A stretch of DNA of 34,876 nt from Apostichopus californicus (GCA_020650975.1 JAIPMN010011721.1:1-34876), one strand, 5' to 3'. Shown: positions 13,701 to 23,719, counted from the first letter of the stretch. The notes: a model not told the origin generated them from the sequence alone. Numbers and translations: made by a program.

Positions 13701-14990
13701 GACAATGATAAGCACACAATACAGACATTTTGGAACACTTCCAAGTCCATGGGGATTCTTCAGCCCATCCAGTCATATCAAGCAGTCGATTTTAAAAATG
13801 GCGAACAACCTCATTGATCATGAAGCAAGTGTCACATTAATCTGTGGTGTTATCCAGGTTTCTCTAACTGTGAGCAACAGGAACAAACGCATGACTTTCT
13901 TCACGAATTGAGAACATTATTGAGAATATTCATCATAATGATTAAGGAATAAATTGCTTCAGGCTGCCTGTTATTTAAGGAATCAATTGCTTTAGGCTGC
14001 CTGTTAATTGGTGAAATTAAATGTTGTGGGGAAACGGGGAAGGCGCATTCGAGTCCCTTATTGTCTAAAATGTATGAAAAACATCCGTTTTTTAAGAAAA
14101 ATGTAAAAAACGTGGTTGAAAAAAAGCGACTGTAGTAAGTACAACAAGAGGAAGTTGCATATCTCATCACCAGCAAAACTACACTTAAAATATATGTTAC
14201 GTTTGACCTTTTGACCACTGACCAAATTTAGTGAAAATCGAACTTTTTCGATAACTCCTATGGGAATATTGAATTGACATGGAACCTTCAGGTATAATGG
14301 AAATGTCACGTACTATCAAAATATGTGATTGCAATGTGGACCGAGGTCAAAGGTCACATGGTTAAATGTCAAATGTATATTTTTGTGTCAAAACTCCTTA
14401 AACGGATATGCCGATTTTCTACAAACTTCTAGGGAAGGTACTCCACTTCCTGGAATAAGGGAAAATATTAGCATGTCAACTTGCTTACATTCAATCAACC
14501 ATATCTTAAGCAAATTTGCCTCCCACAGTTTCTGTGCTATTTGAAAATGGTAATCAGCTTAATAACCAACGTTGCTTTTCCTTTAATTAACTGTGCAACA
14601 GCAAAGGTTACATATCAGTGATAATAAAATAGCACCAAGATGCAGACCTAAAAATTTGAAGGACACATCCTAAGCAATATATTATTTGTAACCGCAAAAA
14701 CGGGAAATAAACTAAAAGAAGTTGTTTCACAATATGACAGTTCGGTAATAGTAACAATTGATGTAAAAGAAGATCTACCCAATCTTGTTTCAGCACCTTA
14801 ATTCATACCGGAAAGTCAGAAAACACATTTACAATTTCATCCAATGCCTTGAGTTTCGTCTCAACTACAGTTCTTTGTATATATCATATGGTTTGTAGCT
14901 TTCTGCTATAGGCATTTAAAGATTTTCAGTAATAAATATCGCATTGTGAGAACCTTTGGAGTATGATTATGTGTACTTTATTTTACCCAG
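13701..14990. other. Non-coding; dispersed repeat and local duplication
   Basis: Contains a short tandem duplication (about 13945-14015; GCTGCCTGTTA and AATTGCTT occur twice). From about 14195 it has a repeat-like stretch with GACCTTTTGACC and a perfect AGGTCA-A-AGGTCA direct repeat (14344-14356). The end is the intron leading to the acceptor at 14990. No gene recognised. Confidence 0.45.
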
Positions 14991-15072
14991 ATGTTAATGA
15001 ATGCCAGCTACTAACGGATAATTGTGCCGATGCTTCAACGACCTGCCAAAATATAAATGGAGGATTTATTTG
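14991..15072 (+). pseudogene. Truncated cbEGF exon
   Basis: It begins after a good acceptor (TTTTACCCAG) in phase 1 with DVNECQLLTDNCADASTTC. Homology to the exons at 15518 and 16938 ends in GGAGGATTTATTTG, where a TGA stop enters. The rest of the module (C4-C6) and the donor are missing because the sequence jumps into the intronic repeat seen also at 16502. It cannot encode a folded EGF module and would truncate the protein if spliced in. Confidence 0.8.
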
Positions 15073-15517
15073 ATTTATATGACATTTTTTTATCGAAAGT
15101 TTTTTCATCAGACAATGTAAACAATTTACTTATACGTCATGATTAAATTATTAATATGATGTTTTATAGCAAAAGTGATTTCCTCAGACTATTAGGAAAT
15201 AACTAACTGAATCAACACGTATGAAGAAGTACTAAGTTTAAGGGGGCTGTTATTGCTACAGAATTGACCCTGGGAACGACTCGTCTGTTATCGAAACGAA
15301 TAACCTATTTCTTTGGCTTTAATTGTGTCGATCGCCATCACACCCCCACCCCCACCTCCAACCCTTCTTAAGTTAAACGATTAATCAAACAATGAACATT
15401 TTAAAACGACTGTAATACAAATCAATAGAAGGTTTATGGTCAGAGATACCCAACATATTGTCAAGTGCTCATGCTTGTTTTGAAAAATATCAGTAATACT
15501 TTACCATTTTTACCCAG

Positions 15518-15646
15518 ATATGAATGAGTGCCTGTTACAAACGGGAAATTGTGACAATGCTTCAACGACCTGCCAAAATATAAATGGAGGATTTACTTGT
15601 AACTGCCTGCCAGGGTTCTCAAGACTGACCTCTACCACCTGTCAAG
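15518..15646 (+). CDS. Exon: calcium-binding EGF module
   Basis: A 129-bp phase 1-1 exon (acceptor TTTTTACCCAG, donor CAAG|GTTTGT). It encodes DMNECLLQTGNCDNASTTC, then CQNINGGFTCNC, and ends in TTCQG. It has D-x-N-E, six cysteines and C-x-N-x4-F-x-C-x-C, the full cbEGF and hydroxylation consensus. It is almost identical to the exon at 16938 (differences near TGNCDN versus TDNCDD). Expected in the same extracellular protein as the upstream EGF exons, though 8 kb of intron and an inserted element separate them. Confidence 0.86.
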
Positions 15647-15829
15647 GTTTGTTCAATAATATTTATTATTTAGGCGCTAATAAATTTGTTAAGGTTAAAA
15701 TCCGAAAAATCTGATTGTTTATATTGAATCATATTAATCTTTCACTTTGATGCTCAATATCAAATATATGAATTTGTAACACGATGTTCCCCACTCCTTC
15801 GAATATAACAGACAAATTGATTGCTTCTG

Positions 15830-15839
15830 NNNNNNNNNN
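15830..15839. other. Assembly gap (10 N)
   Basis: Ten N bases inside the duplicated EGF array. The sequence left of the gap (15647-15829) and right of it (15910-16092) is nearly identical, so the gap joins two copies or two reads of one locus. Confidence 1.
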
Positions 15840-15909
15840 AATACAAATGGAGGATTTACTTGTAACTGCCTGCCAGGGTTCTCAAGACTGACCTCTACCA
15901 CCTGTCAAG
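15840..15909 (+). pseudogene. Partial cbEGF exon right of the gap
   Basis: Only the 3' part of a cbEGF exon, starting at AATACAAATGGAGG and keeping C4-C6 and the donor CAAG|GTTTGT. The 5' half is replaced by the N gap. The first bases match the exon at 16938 (AATACAAATGG) rather than that at 15518 (AATATAAATGG), while the following intron matches the 15518 copy. It is a real third copy or an assembly artefact. Confidence 0.6.
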
Positions 15910-16168
15910 GTTTGTTCAATAATATTTATTATTTAGGCGCTAATAAATTTGTTAAGGTTAAAATCCGAAAAATCTGATTGTTAATATTGAATCATATTAA
16001 TCTTTCACTTTGATGCTCAATATCAAATATATGAATTTGTAACACGATGTTCCCCACTCCTTCGAATATAACAGACAAATTGATTGCTTCTGATGTTCTT
16101 TATTGTTAGGACAATATAAACAATGTAATTCTATGTAATCATTAAATTATAAATATGATGTTTTGTAG

Positions 16169-16249
16169 CGACCTGCCAAAATATAAATGGAGGATTTACC
16201 TGTAACTGCCTGTCAGGGTTCTCAAGAGTGACCCCTACCACCTGTCAAA
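16169..16249 (+). pseudogene. Half-EGF exon with its own acceptor
   Basis: The 5' third of a cbEGF exon is missing. The remaining 81 bp begin directly after TTTTGTAG, which can act as an acceptor, and read in phase 1 (ATCQNINGGFTCNCLSGFS...). The donor has changed from CAAG|GTTTGT to CAAA|GTTTGT. It keeps cysteines 3-6 only. It is phase 1-1 and free of stops, so it could be spliced in without a frame change, but would give an unpaired half module. Several substitutions relative to the full copies suggest decay. Confidence 0.65.
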
Positions 16250-16937
16250 GTTTGTTCAATAACATTGATTATTTAGGCGCCAATAAATTTGTTAATGTTA
16301 GAATCCGAAAAATGTAGTTGTTAATGTTGAATCATATTAATCTTTCACTTTGATGCTAAATATCAATATATTATTATGTAACACGGTGTTCCCCAGACCA
16401 CTAAATAAAAAAAATAAAAAAGTTGATTGCTTCTGATGTTCTCTATTGTTAGGACAATATAAACAATGTACTTATATGTTATCATTACATTATAAATATG
16501 ACATTTTTTTATCGAAAGTGTTTTCATCAGACAATGTAAAGAATTTACTTATACGTCATGATTTAATTATATGTATGATGTTTTATAGCAAAAGTGATTT
16601 CCTCAGACTATTAGGAAATAATTAACTGAAGCAACACGTATGAAGAAGTACTAAGTTTATAGGGGCTGTTATTGCGATAGAATTGACACTTTGGAACGAC
16701 TCGTCTGTTATCGAAACGAATAACCTATTTCTTTGGCTTCAATTGTGTCGATCGCCATCACACACCCACCCCCACCTCCAACCCTTCTTAAATTAAACGA
16801 TTAATCAAACAATGAACATTTTAAAACTACTGACATACAAATCAATAGAAGGTTTATGGTCAGAGGTACCCAACATATTGTCAAGTGCTCATGCTTCTTT
16901 TGAATAATATTAGTAATACTTTACCATTTTTACCCAG

Positions 16938-17066
16938 ATATGAATGAGTGCCTGTTACAAACGGATAATTGTGACGATGCTTCAACGACCTGCCAAAATA
17001 CAAATGGAGGATTTACTTGTAACTGCCTGCCAGGGTTCTCAAGACTGACCTCTACCACCTGTCAAG
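16938..17066 (+). CDS. Exon: calcium-binding EGF module
   Basis: A 129-bp phase 1-1 exon with the same splice sites as the 15518 exon. It encodes DMNECLLQTDNCDDASTTC followed by CQNTNGGFTCNC and a TTCQG end. All six cysteines and the calcium-binding residues are present. It is the second complete copy in the duplicated array. Confidence 0.86.
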
Positions 17067-17215
17067 GTTTGTTCAATAACATTGATGATTTAGGCGCCAA
17101 TAAATTTGTGAAGGTTAGAAACCGAAATATATGGTTGTTGATATTGTATCATATTAATCTTTCACTTTGATGCTAAATATCAAATATATTAATATGTAGC
17201 CCGGTGTTCCCCACT

Positions 17216-18371
17216 CCTTCGAATACATCGTCTGTTATCTATAACAAATATCCGATTTCTTTGGACTTTACTTGTTTCGATCCCCACCACAATCTACCCC
17301 CTCCCCCCTTAGTAGAAGTGCCTTTTGTTATCTTTGAAGGTCACAGTCATTTGAGGTCACAAGAGGTCAAAGTTGGACAGTTTTGTAAACATCATAACAC
17401 TATTAGCAAAACATGGATGAACTCCATCAGAAATAGTATAGCCTCTAAGCATGTTATCATTTGGGTCTAGGTCAAGTCTGGCCTCTCCTTCCCCCTCTGT
17501 TTGAATTCTTCAAAAGGCTCTGGTGTGATCATGTACATGCTGACACTCAAATGTAATATTATTATATCATTACAATGGATGGAAATCTGTAGATATATGG
17601 ATACTGATTGAAGTGGTCATGTATCAGAGCTGCAACCACATCTTTCCTTATTAATACGGTTTGATGTACTATAAAAATTAGCATTGCCTGCAAATTTCAT
17701 ACATGGAATTATAAGATTACTTTCATTAAACTTGAAGACCCAATCAGCTATGTATCAACTTTTGCTATTGTTTAGGGAATTTAAAAGCAATATTTGAAGA
17801 CATTCCAAGAACTATGTGTGCTATTTATGAAGCTCTCCAACTTAATTTGACTGGCTTATGTGTGGTGTACTAGTTTCATGAAATTTTATACAGAAATAGG
17901 CTGATAAACAAATAATAATTTCTAAACTGCCTTTGTTTTCATGACTGAAAGTAACACAGTTCTACCTTTGACTTTCAAAGTAATCTTAACGAATTCCAAG
18001 ATTATAATGAACTTTCCTGTATATACGTACATTGCAAGTTGTCTACATGTACGATTCTTGCTTGTTTCACACTATGTGTAAAAGTAAATGGGCCTGAAGT
18101 TTCGATTCTAGCATGATCTTCTTCAGATACTGAATACTGTTTCATTTCACATGATGCTAGTGTGGGAATACGCATATTTTACCGTTTTGGCTCCCCACAG
18201 CTCCTTTGGTTGAAGGTTGGACACCGCGCAAAAAGTCTATGACCAAAGTTTAATTATACCTATTATTCAGTGCCCGTAATTACAATTTGTGCATACGGTA
18301 CCTTCTCAATGATTCGAAAATGTTTATTTTCACCTTTGCGTGGCAAGTTAAAAGCTCTATGAGAGCTCGCC
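17216..18371. other. Non-coding; dispersed-repeat traces
   Basis: 17225-17310 is a diverged echo of the CGTCTGTTATC...TTTCTTTGG...TCGAT segment from the EGF array introns. 17325-17420 resembles the AGGTCA repeat at 12280-12420. The rest is AT-rich with no recognised gene. Confidence 0.5.
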
Positions 18372-18500
18372 AGAGAGGAGCGATAATACACTGCTTGCCA
18401 AGTAAACCAATTTTTGACTCAGTCATTTGTGTCACCCCATCTCCACCCCCTCCCCATGGGCGTCACCACACCGACAACGTGATCACTCCTGGCTTTACAT
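18372..18500 (+). repeat. Direct repeat, left copy
   Basis: Starts AGAGAGGAGCGATAATACAC and ends in CTGGCTTTACA. It recurs at 19165-19284 in the same orientation with roughly 10% divergence and a small indel. The pair brackets a gag-protease fragment. Confidence 0.75.
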
Positions 18501-18580
18501 TTGGTAGTATGAGTGGGGTAATACACAGATGAATGAGGTACTTAGGAACTTTAAGGGATTATCTTGAGGTGTAGTGAAAG

Positions 18581-19164
18581 ATGGCAGACTTAGACGAGAT
18601 GCGGAATGGCCTGTCAGATATGGTCCTCAGGAGGGAAGTCAAGCGTTTGATGAAAGATGATGAGACCCTCCCTTTAATCGTTCTGCGGGACTGGGTGTTA
18701 GACATGTCTGAAGAGTCTAACAACTTACCACGGCGCAAAGGCCAGAAGTATACGGGATGGAGGTAACACTTAATCCTCAATTGTCTGTTATTCTGGAGAC
18801 ACTGGTGACCACTGTGGAGAAGCAGACAGGATTATCCAGGAATTAAAGATCGACCAGACTGCATTGTAAAAAAGAGTGGAGACCTTGGAAAAGATGAATA
18901 AACCAACAGATGGCTGTCGACACAGACAAAGGGGTGACAAGAGTCAGGTGGAATGCTATCACTCTCATGGGCATGGCCACTATGCAAGTGAATGCCTGTA
19001 CCCATTGCCGGTACCAGGTCTGATTACTGGATGGTGGCAAGTCCAGTGATTGTGGGGAGGAGTCCTACAACAACAGTTAGGATGCACGGGGTTAATTTTG
19101 TTGCTACTGTGGACACTGGATCAAATGTAACCACCATGACTGAGGAATGCTTCCTACGTATAGT
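18581..19164 (+). pseudogene. Ty3/gypsy-like gag-protease fragment
   Basis: Three pieces in retroelement order but in different frames. First, a gag C-terminal segment from ATG 18581 (GLSDMVLRREVKRLMKDD...VLRDWVLDM) of the LRREVKRL...LREE type seen in metazoan gypsy gags. Second, a CCHC-like zinc knuckle near 18954-18995 (CYHSHGHGHYASEC) whose second Cys is Ser. Third, a retropepsin start with the active-site motif VDTGSN (about 19110). At least one frameshift separates knuckle and protease. The protease ends abruptly at the direct repeat at 19165. Reverse transcriptase, integrase and LTRs are not seen. Non-functional relic. Confidence 0.7.
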
Positions 19165-19284
19165 AGAGAGGAGCGATAATACACTGCTTGCCATGTAAAC
19201 CAATCTTTGACTCAGTTATTTGTGTAACCCTATCTCCCCACATGGGCGTCACTACACCGACAACCTGACCACTCCCGGCTTTAC
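19165..19284 (+). repeat. Direct repeat, right copy
   Basis: Same orientation as 18372-18500, offset 793 bp. It cuts into the protease frame, which then ends at a TAA within the repeat. Either a partial tandem duplication or remnant direct terminal repeats of a collapsed element. Confidence 0.72.
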
Positions 19285-19916
19285 ACTAGTAAATTCATTA
19301 ATCAGTTGAAAACTGTGAACAAGTGTTCCATGTACGTTGTACATAAAAGGTTATAGCTACATATGATATGTGCCATGGGGTTGAACATATCAAAAACCAA
19401 TCAACTTACAAGTTTTATTTGCATATTGTTTGTTGTATAAATAGCAAGTATGGGATGAGTTAAAGCCCCATTGAAAATGAACACAGTTAGTTTAGAAGCA
19501 TTAACCTGCTGCTTGTTCATGCACTTATGCAACTTCATGCAACTTGTGAGGATAGATGAAAGCATACATATAAAATAGCAAATGCCTACAGTAGAGCTTG
19601 TATATCTGACACATTTGTCAAGATGGGTCATGCTATTGTGTAAACTTGCCAAGTCCATCATGACACTGAGGTTTGGCATGTTGCCAAGTTTGGTACTTTA
19701 ACAGCATCTAGAAACTTTGATATCTTTGTCAAGATTGATGTAATGTAATTATTTTTTTTAATAATCTCAATCAAAAAGTCTATAAGCCTTTCCGTGTGAT
19801 CTATAATTTTTTGAAATAAGCAAATCTCTACACATTACTCTTTGACATTTTTGGTTTCCAGATTTTAATAATACATGTCTGCACAAAATCATAATTTTTG
19901 GTTCTGTTTGGTACAG
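19285..19916 (+). other. Non-coding, likely intron
   Basis: AT-rich sequence ending at the acceptor GGTACAG of the EGF exon at 19917. No feature recognised. Confidence 0.55.
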
Positions 19917-20085
19917 CTGATGATGATGAATGTGCATCCGTTGGAACTAATATGTGTGATAGCAGCTCATCAATATGCATTAACACCTTTGGCAGCTACA
20001 GATGTGTATGTAAGTCTGGTTACATCGGTTTACCTTACACAGGCGCGTATCCAGGGGGGGCGTTGGGGGCGCGCGCCCCCCGGGT

Positions 20086-20198
20086 AAGAAAAAGAGGAGA
20101 GAAAAAAAGAGAGAAGAAAAAAGAGGGGGGAAAAAGAGAAGGAAGGAGAGGAAGGAAGGGAAAAGAAAAAGAGGAAAGAGAGAAAAAGGAGAAAAGGA
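20086..20198 (+). repeat. 113-nt uninterrupted purine tract
   Basis: Every base from 20086 to 20198 is A or G. It is made of GAAAAAGAGG/GGAAGG words and lies just inside the left end of the TIR element. Long oligopurine tracts can form triplexes and are prone to slippage. Confidence 0.95.
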
Positions 20199-21470
20199 CG
20201 CACCAATCACTTCTTGGGATTGTTCCCATCTGCACGAAAACGCGCGCCCACAACCCTACGCCCACTCCTCTAATCGCTTCCCGATGAGTTACGAAACTTG
20301 ACCTTCGCCCGTAGTACCAAGACCTTGACAAAATCCGGCAACACACCACTTCATCGATAACAAGGGATCGGGTTGTGTATTAGTGACGTCTAGAGGTCGT
20401 GCACTGACCTACATGGAGTGCGACCACTCCCGACAGGATCAGGCCCCGAAAAATCCAAGACATCCCAAGGGCACTGTACTGTATGGATATCTAGCAATAT
20501 CTAGCGATATCTAGGGATGAAAATCCCAAGATCTTCCCTAAACTGAAGGCAGATAGAGAATCGAAGCCTTCAGTGTGTAATGAACTTGAAACTGTGAGCC
20601 TTTCGAAATGAAAAGAATGAGGGGCAAAGTAGCGTAACTCATATGGGCTCGGACCGTGCTGAGTCGGTGGCCCCGACCAAAAGGGGACCCCGCTATACTG
20701 ATGCACAGAAAAAGGGTATACCTCTTTGGGTAGGGAGGGCCCGTTTTATTAGGAAAGAAAAACTCATGCAAGACTGAACAAGACAATATACATATTTTCA
20801 CGTGATACGGAATACGGACATCATAATCATGGGCTCATATTAATGTCTGTTTCGAGCTAGTTGTGTTATTTATTATTATCATGAAAACAAAGTATATAAT
20901 TTAAAACCCAATTCCAGCCAATGTTGTACTGAGTACAACATCGGGACATATGATTTTTTGAAAAATTCTAAAACAATAACCAAACACCCAACAGACTTTA
21001 AATTGCGTTCATTTGAAAAAGAAGGCAGGGCTTTCATATAAATATAATAATAAAAGGTAAGACTAAAGATGCCTTCGGTGTATCTGGTAAGTAAAAAAGC
21101 ACAGGAAATTTGGCTTAGATGAAGACAAAGTTTCAGCCGAAATTAGACCTATGCTTAGGTTTGATTACTGTATTTGTACAGTAGTCTCCGATATACTCCA
21201 TACAGTAGGGGGGGGGGACTTGCCCACCCCCCCCCTTGAAAATCAAAAATTAAAAAAAGTTAAGCACTTGACATTTCAACGATTTTCACCAACCAAAAGT
21301 TGTCTAGTTATGTTAATTGCATACGGACCCATAATTCATTACTGAAATTATTGAAAGTCAAAATCCTAAGACATGAGATCTCAAAATAACCGATGTGTAA
21401 ATGCAACTTGAACGGGAAGTGTCTTTTCCGACGATCTAGGAGTATTTTTGGGCCAAAAAAAATCGTCGTA

Positions 21471-21510
21471 CGCTCCGCGCCAACCGATGGTGGCGCTCCG
21501 CTTAGATAGT
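21471..21510 (+). repeat. GC-rich 40-bp module, copy 1
   Basis: It contains GCGCCAACCGATGGTGGCGC, which can pair over about 8 bp with one mismatch, followed by TCCGCTTAGATAGT. The upstream flank (CGATCTAGGAGTATTTTTGG) is also related to the flanks of the copies at 22288 and 32402. Confidence 0.8.
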
Positions 21511-22287
21511 ATCAAGTAGTGTGTTACACCTATATGACCTACTGACCCCCCCCCCCCTTGTAAATATTTCTGCGGATGCCCTTATTTGGACCTCCTGATA
21601 GGGGGCCCCTCTCATTTCAATTATTCGAATTTTTAAAGCAAACTGCAGATATCACATCATATCAGTGAGCATGAAAATGGCGTTCCAGGATGAACAGCCT
21701 CCAAACTGTAGATGTGTGTTTGGTTTCGGAAATATCTGGTATTTTTCATTTCCTTCAACGAAGTTTTATAGTAGCCGTTATAAGAGGTTTTAATATTTGT
21801 ACACCAATAATTTAACTGTGTCTGAATTTTCGTAAATTCCCTGACCACCATTCTTCATCATACTTCCCTCTACTCGTGCAATTTTGACCGGTTGTTAGGG
21901 GGTGAAGGAGGTTTTTCTATATTGGTTGTCCATAGATGAAATTTTGTGCAACATTATGTTTAAGTTTTGAAGTGAATTATTCAAGAGAATTGGGAATTTT
22001 CAAATTCTGAACAAATAATGGGCTTAAAATCTTGAAAAATGGGACTTACGGGTATTATGGGCCGCGACGTAGAATCACCTACAAAAAGCAATGATCCACA
22101 TGAGGTGCGATGAGGTCGAACATGATGTGTGACTGGTGACAATCTTCAAAAAGGTTATGGATGAAAAAAAAAACTATTGGGAAATTCTTGGTTCTCATGG
22201 AAAATTGTACATCTGGTTGGTCATTTCAAGCCCGAGAAGTGCCATTTCCAGTGATCTGGGGGGTATCAAAACCAGATATTTCTTGTA

Positions 22288-22327
22288 CGCTGCGCGCCAA
22301 CAGATGGTGGCGCTCCGCTTAGATAGT
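22288..22327 (+). repeat. GC-rich 40-bp module, copy 2
   Basis: Same orientation as copy 1, differing at only a few positions. It lies near the right TIR of the same element; preceding bases (GTGATCTGGGGGGTAT) echo the flank of copy 1. Confidence 0.8.
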
Positions 22328-22404
22328 AATTCGCGCCCCTCGGGCTAGAAAATCCTGGATACGCGCCTGTTACACACCACCTGGACAACAACCTACATGC
22401 ACAG

Positions 22405-23719
22405 GTAAATATGTATGGTAACATTGAAATGTCCTTAAATTGTATAATTTACACCCAACCTGCAAATTCCATGAAAATTGAACCAAATCAGCAAATTCCA
22501 GCAGATTCCATGATAATGTATATATTACCAACAAGATAGAAGATTATTTTCTTACTATGCAGAGCCAGTTACTTATATTTTAAGATAAAAATAGCATAGC
22601 CATTAAACTAAACATATTGCATTGTTAAATTACCCATAATGCAATTTTCACATTTTGTCGGAAATTTAGCAGACAAGATATGCCTACCTTCATACAATTT
22701 TCGTATGACAAAATATCTTTCCTTATAAAGCTACCTGTACCATAATACATACTGTTAGCTTTAATTTGGTAGGGATGTTGACCCTTTGGTGAAATTGTCC
22801 TATTATTACTAAAGCTCTGTACCTGGCCACATCTGTCTTAAGAGATGCACTGAGCATCAAAGGACATCAGTGGTATTGAAATTCTGGAACATTGAAGCTC
22901 TAGCATTATAACTTAAGTGTCTTTCTCAATTATTAGAAAAAACTCCTAAAGAGAATTACACGAATGAACGAGAATTATACAGATGATTTTGCATTTTCAA
23001 TGAACCTATAAATAAATAACATTTATTACTTAACCTATGATCAGCTTACATGTCAAATGAAATGAAAGAGAAAGTTATGCTCAATCCTTGAAGAGAACAA
23101 TCTCAAATCGGAAATTCTTTCAATAGGATCCTTTCCAAAGGACAAGTAACCAATGTAGTATAAATAAGGTGGGCAGATGGAAATTAATAAGCTTGTCAAC
23201 AGTGTTGAATGGTATGAAAAGCATCCGACATAAAATATTGATAATATTGCAATTGGGGGATTTTGTACTCTTCAATTGTCTGAACAATGTTGCAATTGTA
23301 TATTGATTTAGTACTTATTATCTTAATATCTGAGTATTAAAATCTTTGTCTGTCAATTATTTTGTATGTGTTCCTGAATATTTTGTAAATGTTTACAGTA
23401 CAATATAAATGACAAAATAGCTGAAATACATGAAACTGCTCTAGTGTGGATACATGATGATGGTGTGAAAATATCATGCCACAAGGATATATGTAGCACC
23501 TTTTGCAGAGTGAGACAGATTAGCTGTATTAAGTCTTATCTACTCACAGGATGAACTTCATCGTCTTTTGATGATATTTTTATAAGAGTCAAATGAAACC
23601 CAACAGTTACACTGATGAGAATTTCTTTCAGCACAGGCCTGGATTTCCTAACTGGAATGATAGCTAGTACAATGTATGTTGTTGGGCGTCAATCATGTGG
23701 TTGGGGTGGGGGGGGGGGG
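22405..23719 (+). other. Non-coding, likely intron
   Basis: AT-rich sequence downstream of the split EGF exon. No further EGF exon or known element is recognised. A G run ends it at about 23708-23719. Confidence 0.5.

Larger units (their letters stand above)
15085..17215 (+). repeat. Local segmental duplication carrying EGF exons
   Basis: The stretch 15085-15646 (intron plus exon) recurs at about 16502-17066, offset about 1417 bp, with high identity including the intron. Inside, a smaller unit (exon 3' half plus following intron) recurs at about 15577, 15840, 16169 and 17000. The introns are almost as conserved as the exons, so the duplication is recent. An assembly gap at 15830-15839 means the copy number shown may be wrong. 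Confidence 0.85.
20040..22369. mobile_element. Non-autonomous DNA transposon, 16-bp perfect TIRs
   Basis: A 2330-bp insertion with perfect terminal inverted repeats: CAGGCGCGTATCCAGG at 20040-20055 and its complement at 22354-22369. TTACA occurs directly outside both ends (20035-20039, 22370-22374), consistent with a 5-bp target duplication. CAGG-type ends with GC-rich subterminal sequence recall hAT-like elements, but those usually make 8-bp duplications, so the superfamily is left open. There is no transposase frame. Inside are a 113-nt purine tract, two direct copies of a 40-bp GC-rich hairpin module (21471, 22288), several G or C runs and a small ATATCTAGC triplication (about 20486-20514). 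Confidence 0.85.
19917..22404 (+). pseudogene. cbEGF-like exon split by a transposon
   Basis: The exon begins after GGTACAG in phase 1 (ADDDECASVGTNMC...). It has C-x-N-x4-Y-x-C-x-C (CINTFGSYRCVC) and is interrupted after CCTTACA (20039) by the element at 20040-22369. On the far side, 22375-22404 continues with PPGQQPTCTG and the donor ACAG|GTAAAT. Excluding the element and one copy of TTACA, the exon is 153 bp (51 codons), phase 1-1, with the sixth cysteine in the distal piece. The host reading frame was therefore intact before insertion. As assembled, the exon reads into the element and stops at 20285-20287. This may be a disrupted gene copy or a hemizygous allele. Confidence 0.8.

Noticed and set aside
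13699..13911. 70-codon + strand frame in the unassigned region
   Set aside because: No domain, no splice signals fitting the EGF gene, and AT-rich codon content like the flanks.
20491..20706. Minus-strand 71-codon frame in the TIR element
   Set aside because: No recognisable transposase or other domain; length is within chance for this GC content. Not called.
20083..22349. TIR element acting as a spliced intron (introner-like)
   Set aside because: A GTAAGA donor (20084) and a CTAG acceptor (22348) exist, but using them leaves a 223-bp exon instead of 153, changing the frame; no pyrimidine-rich acceptor gives frame restoration.
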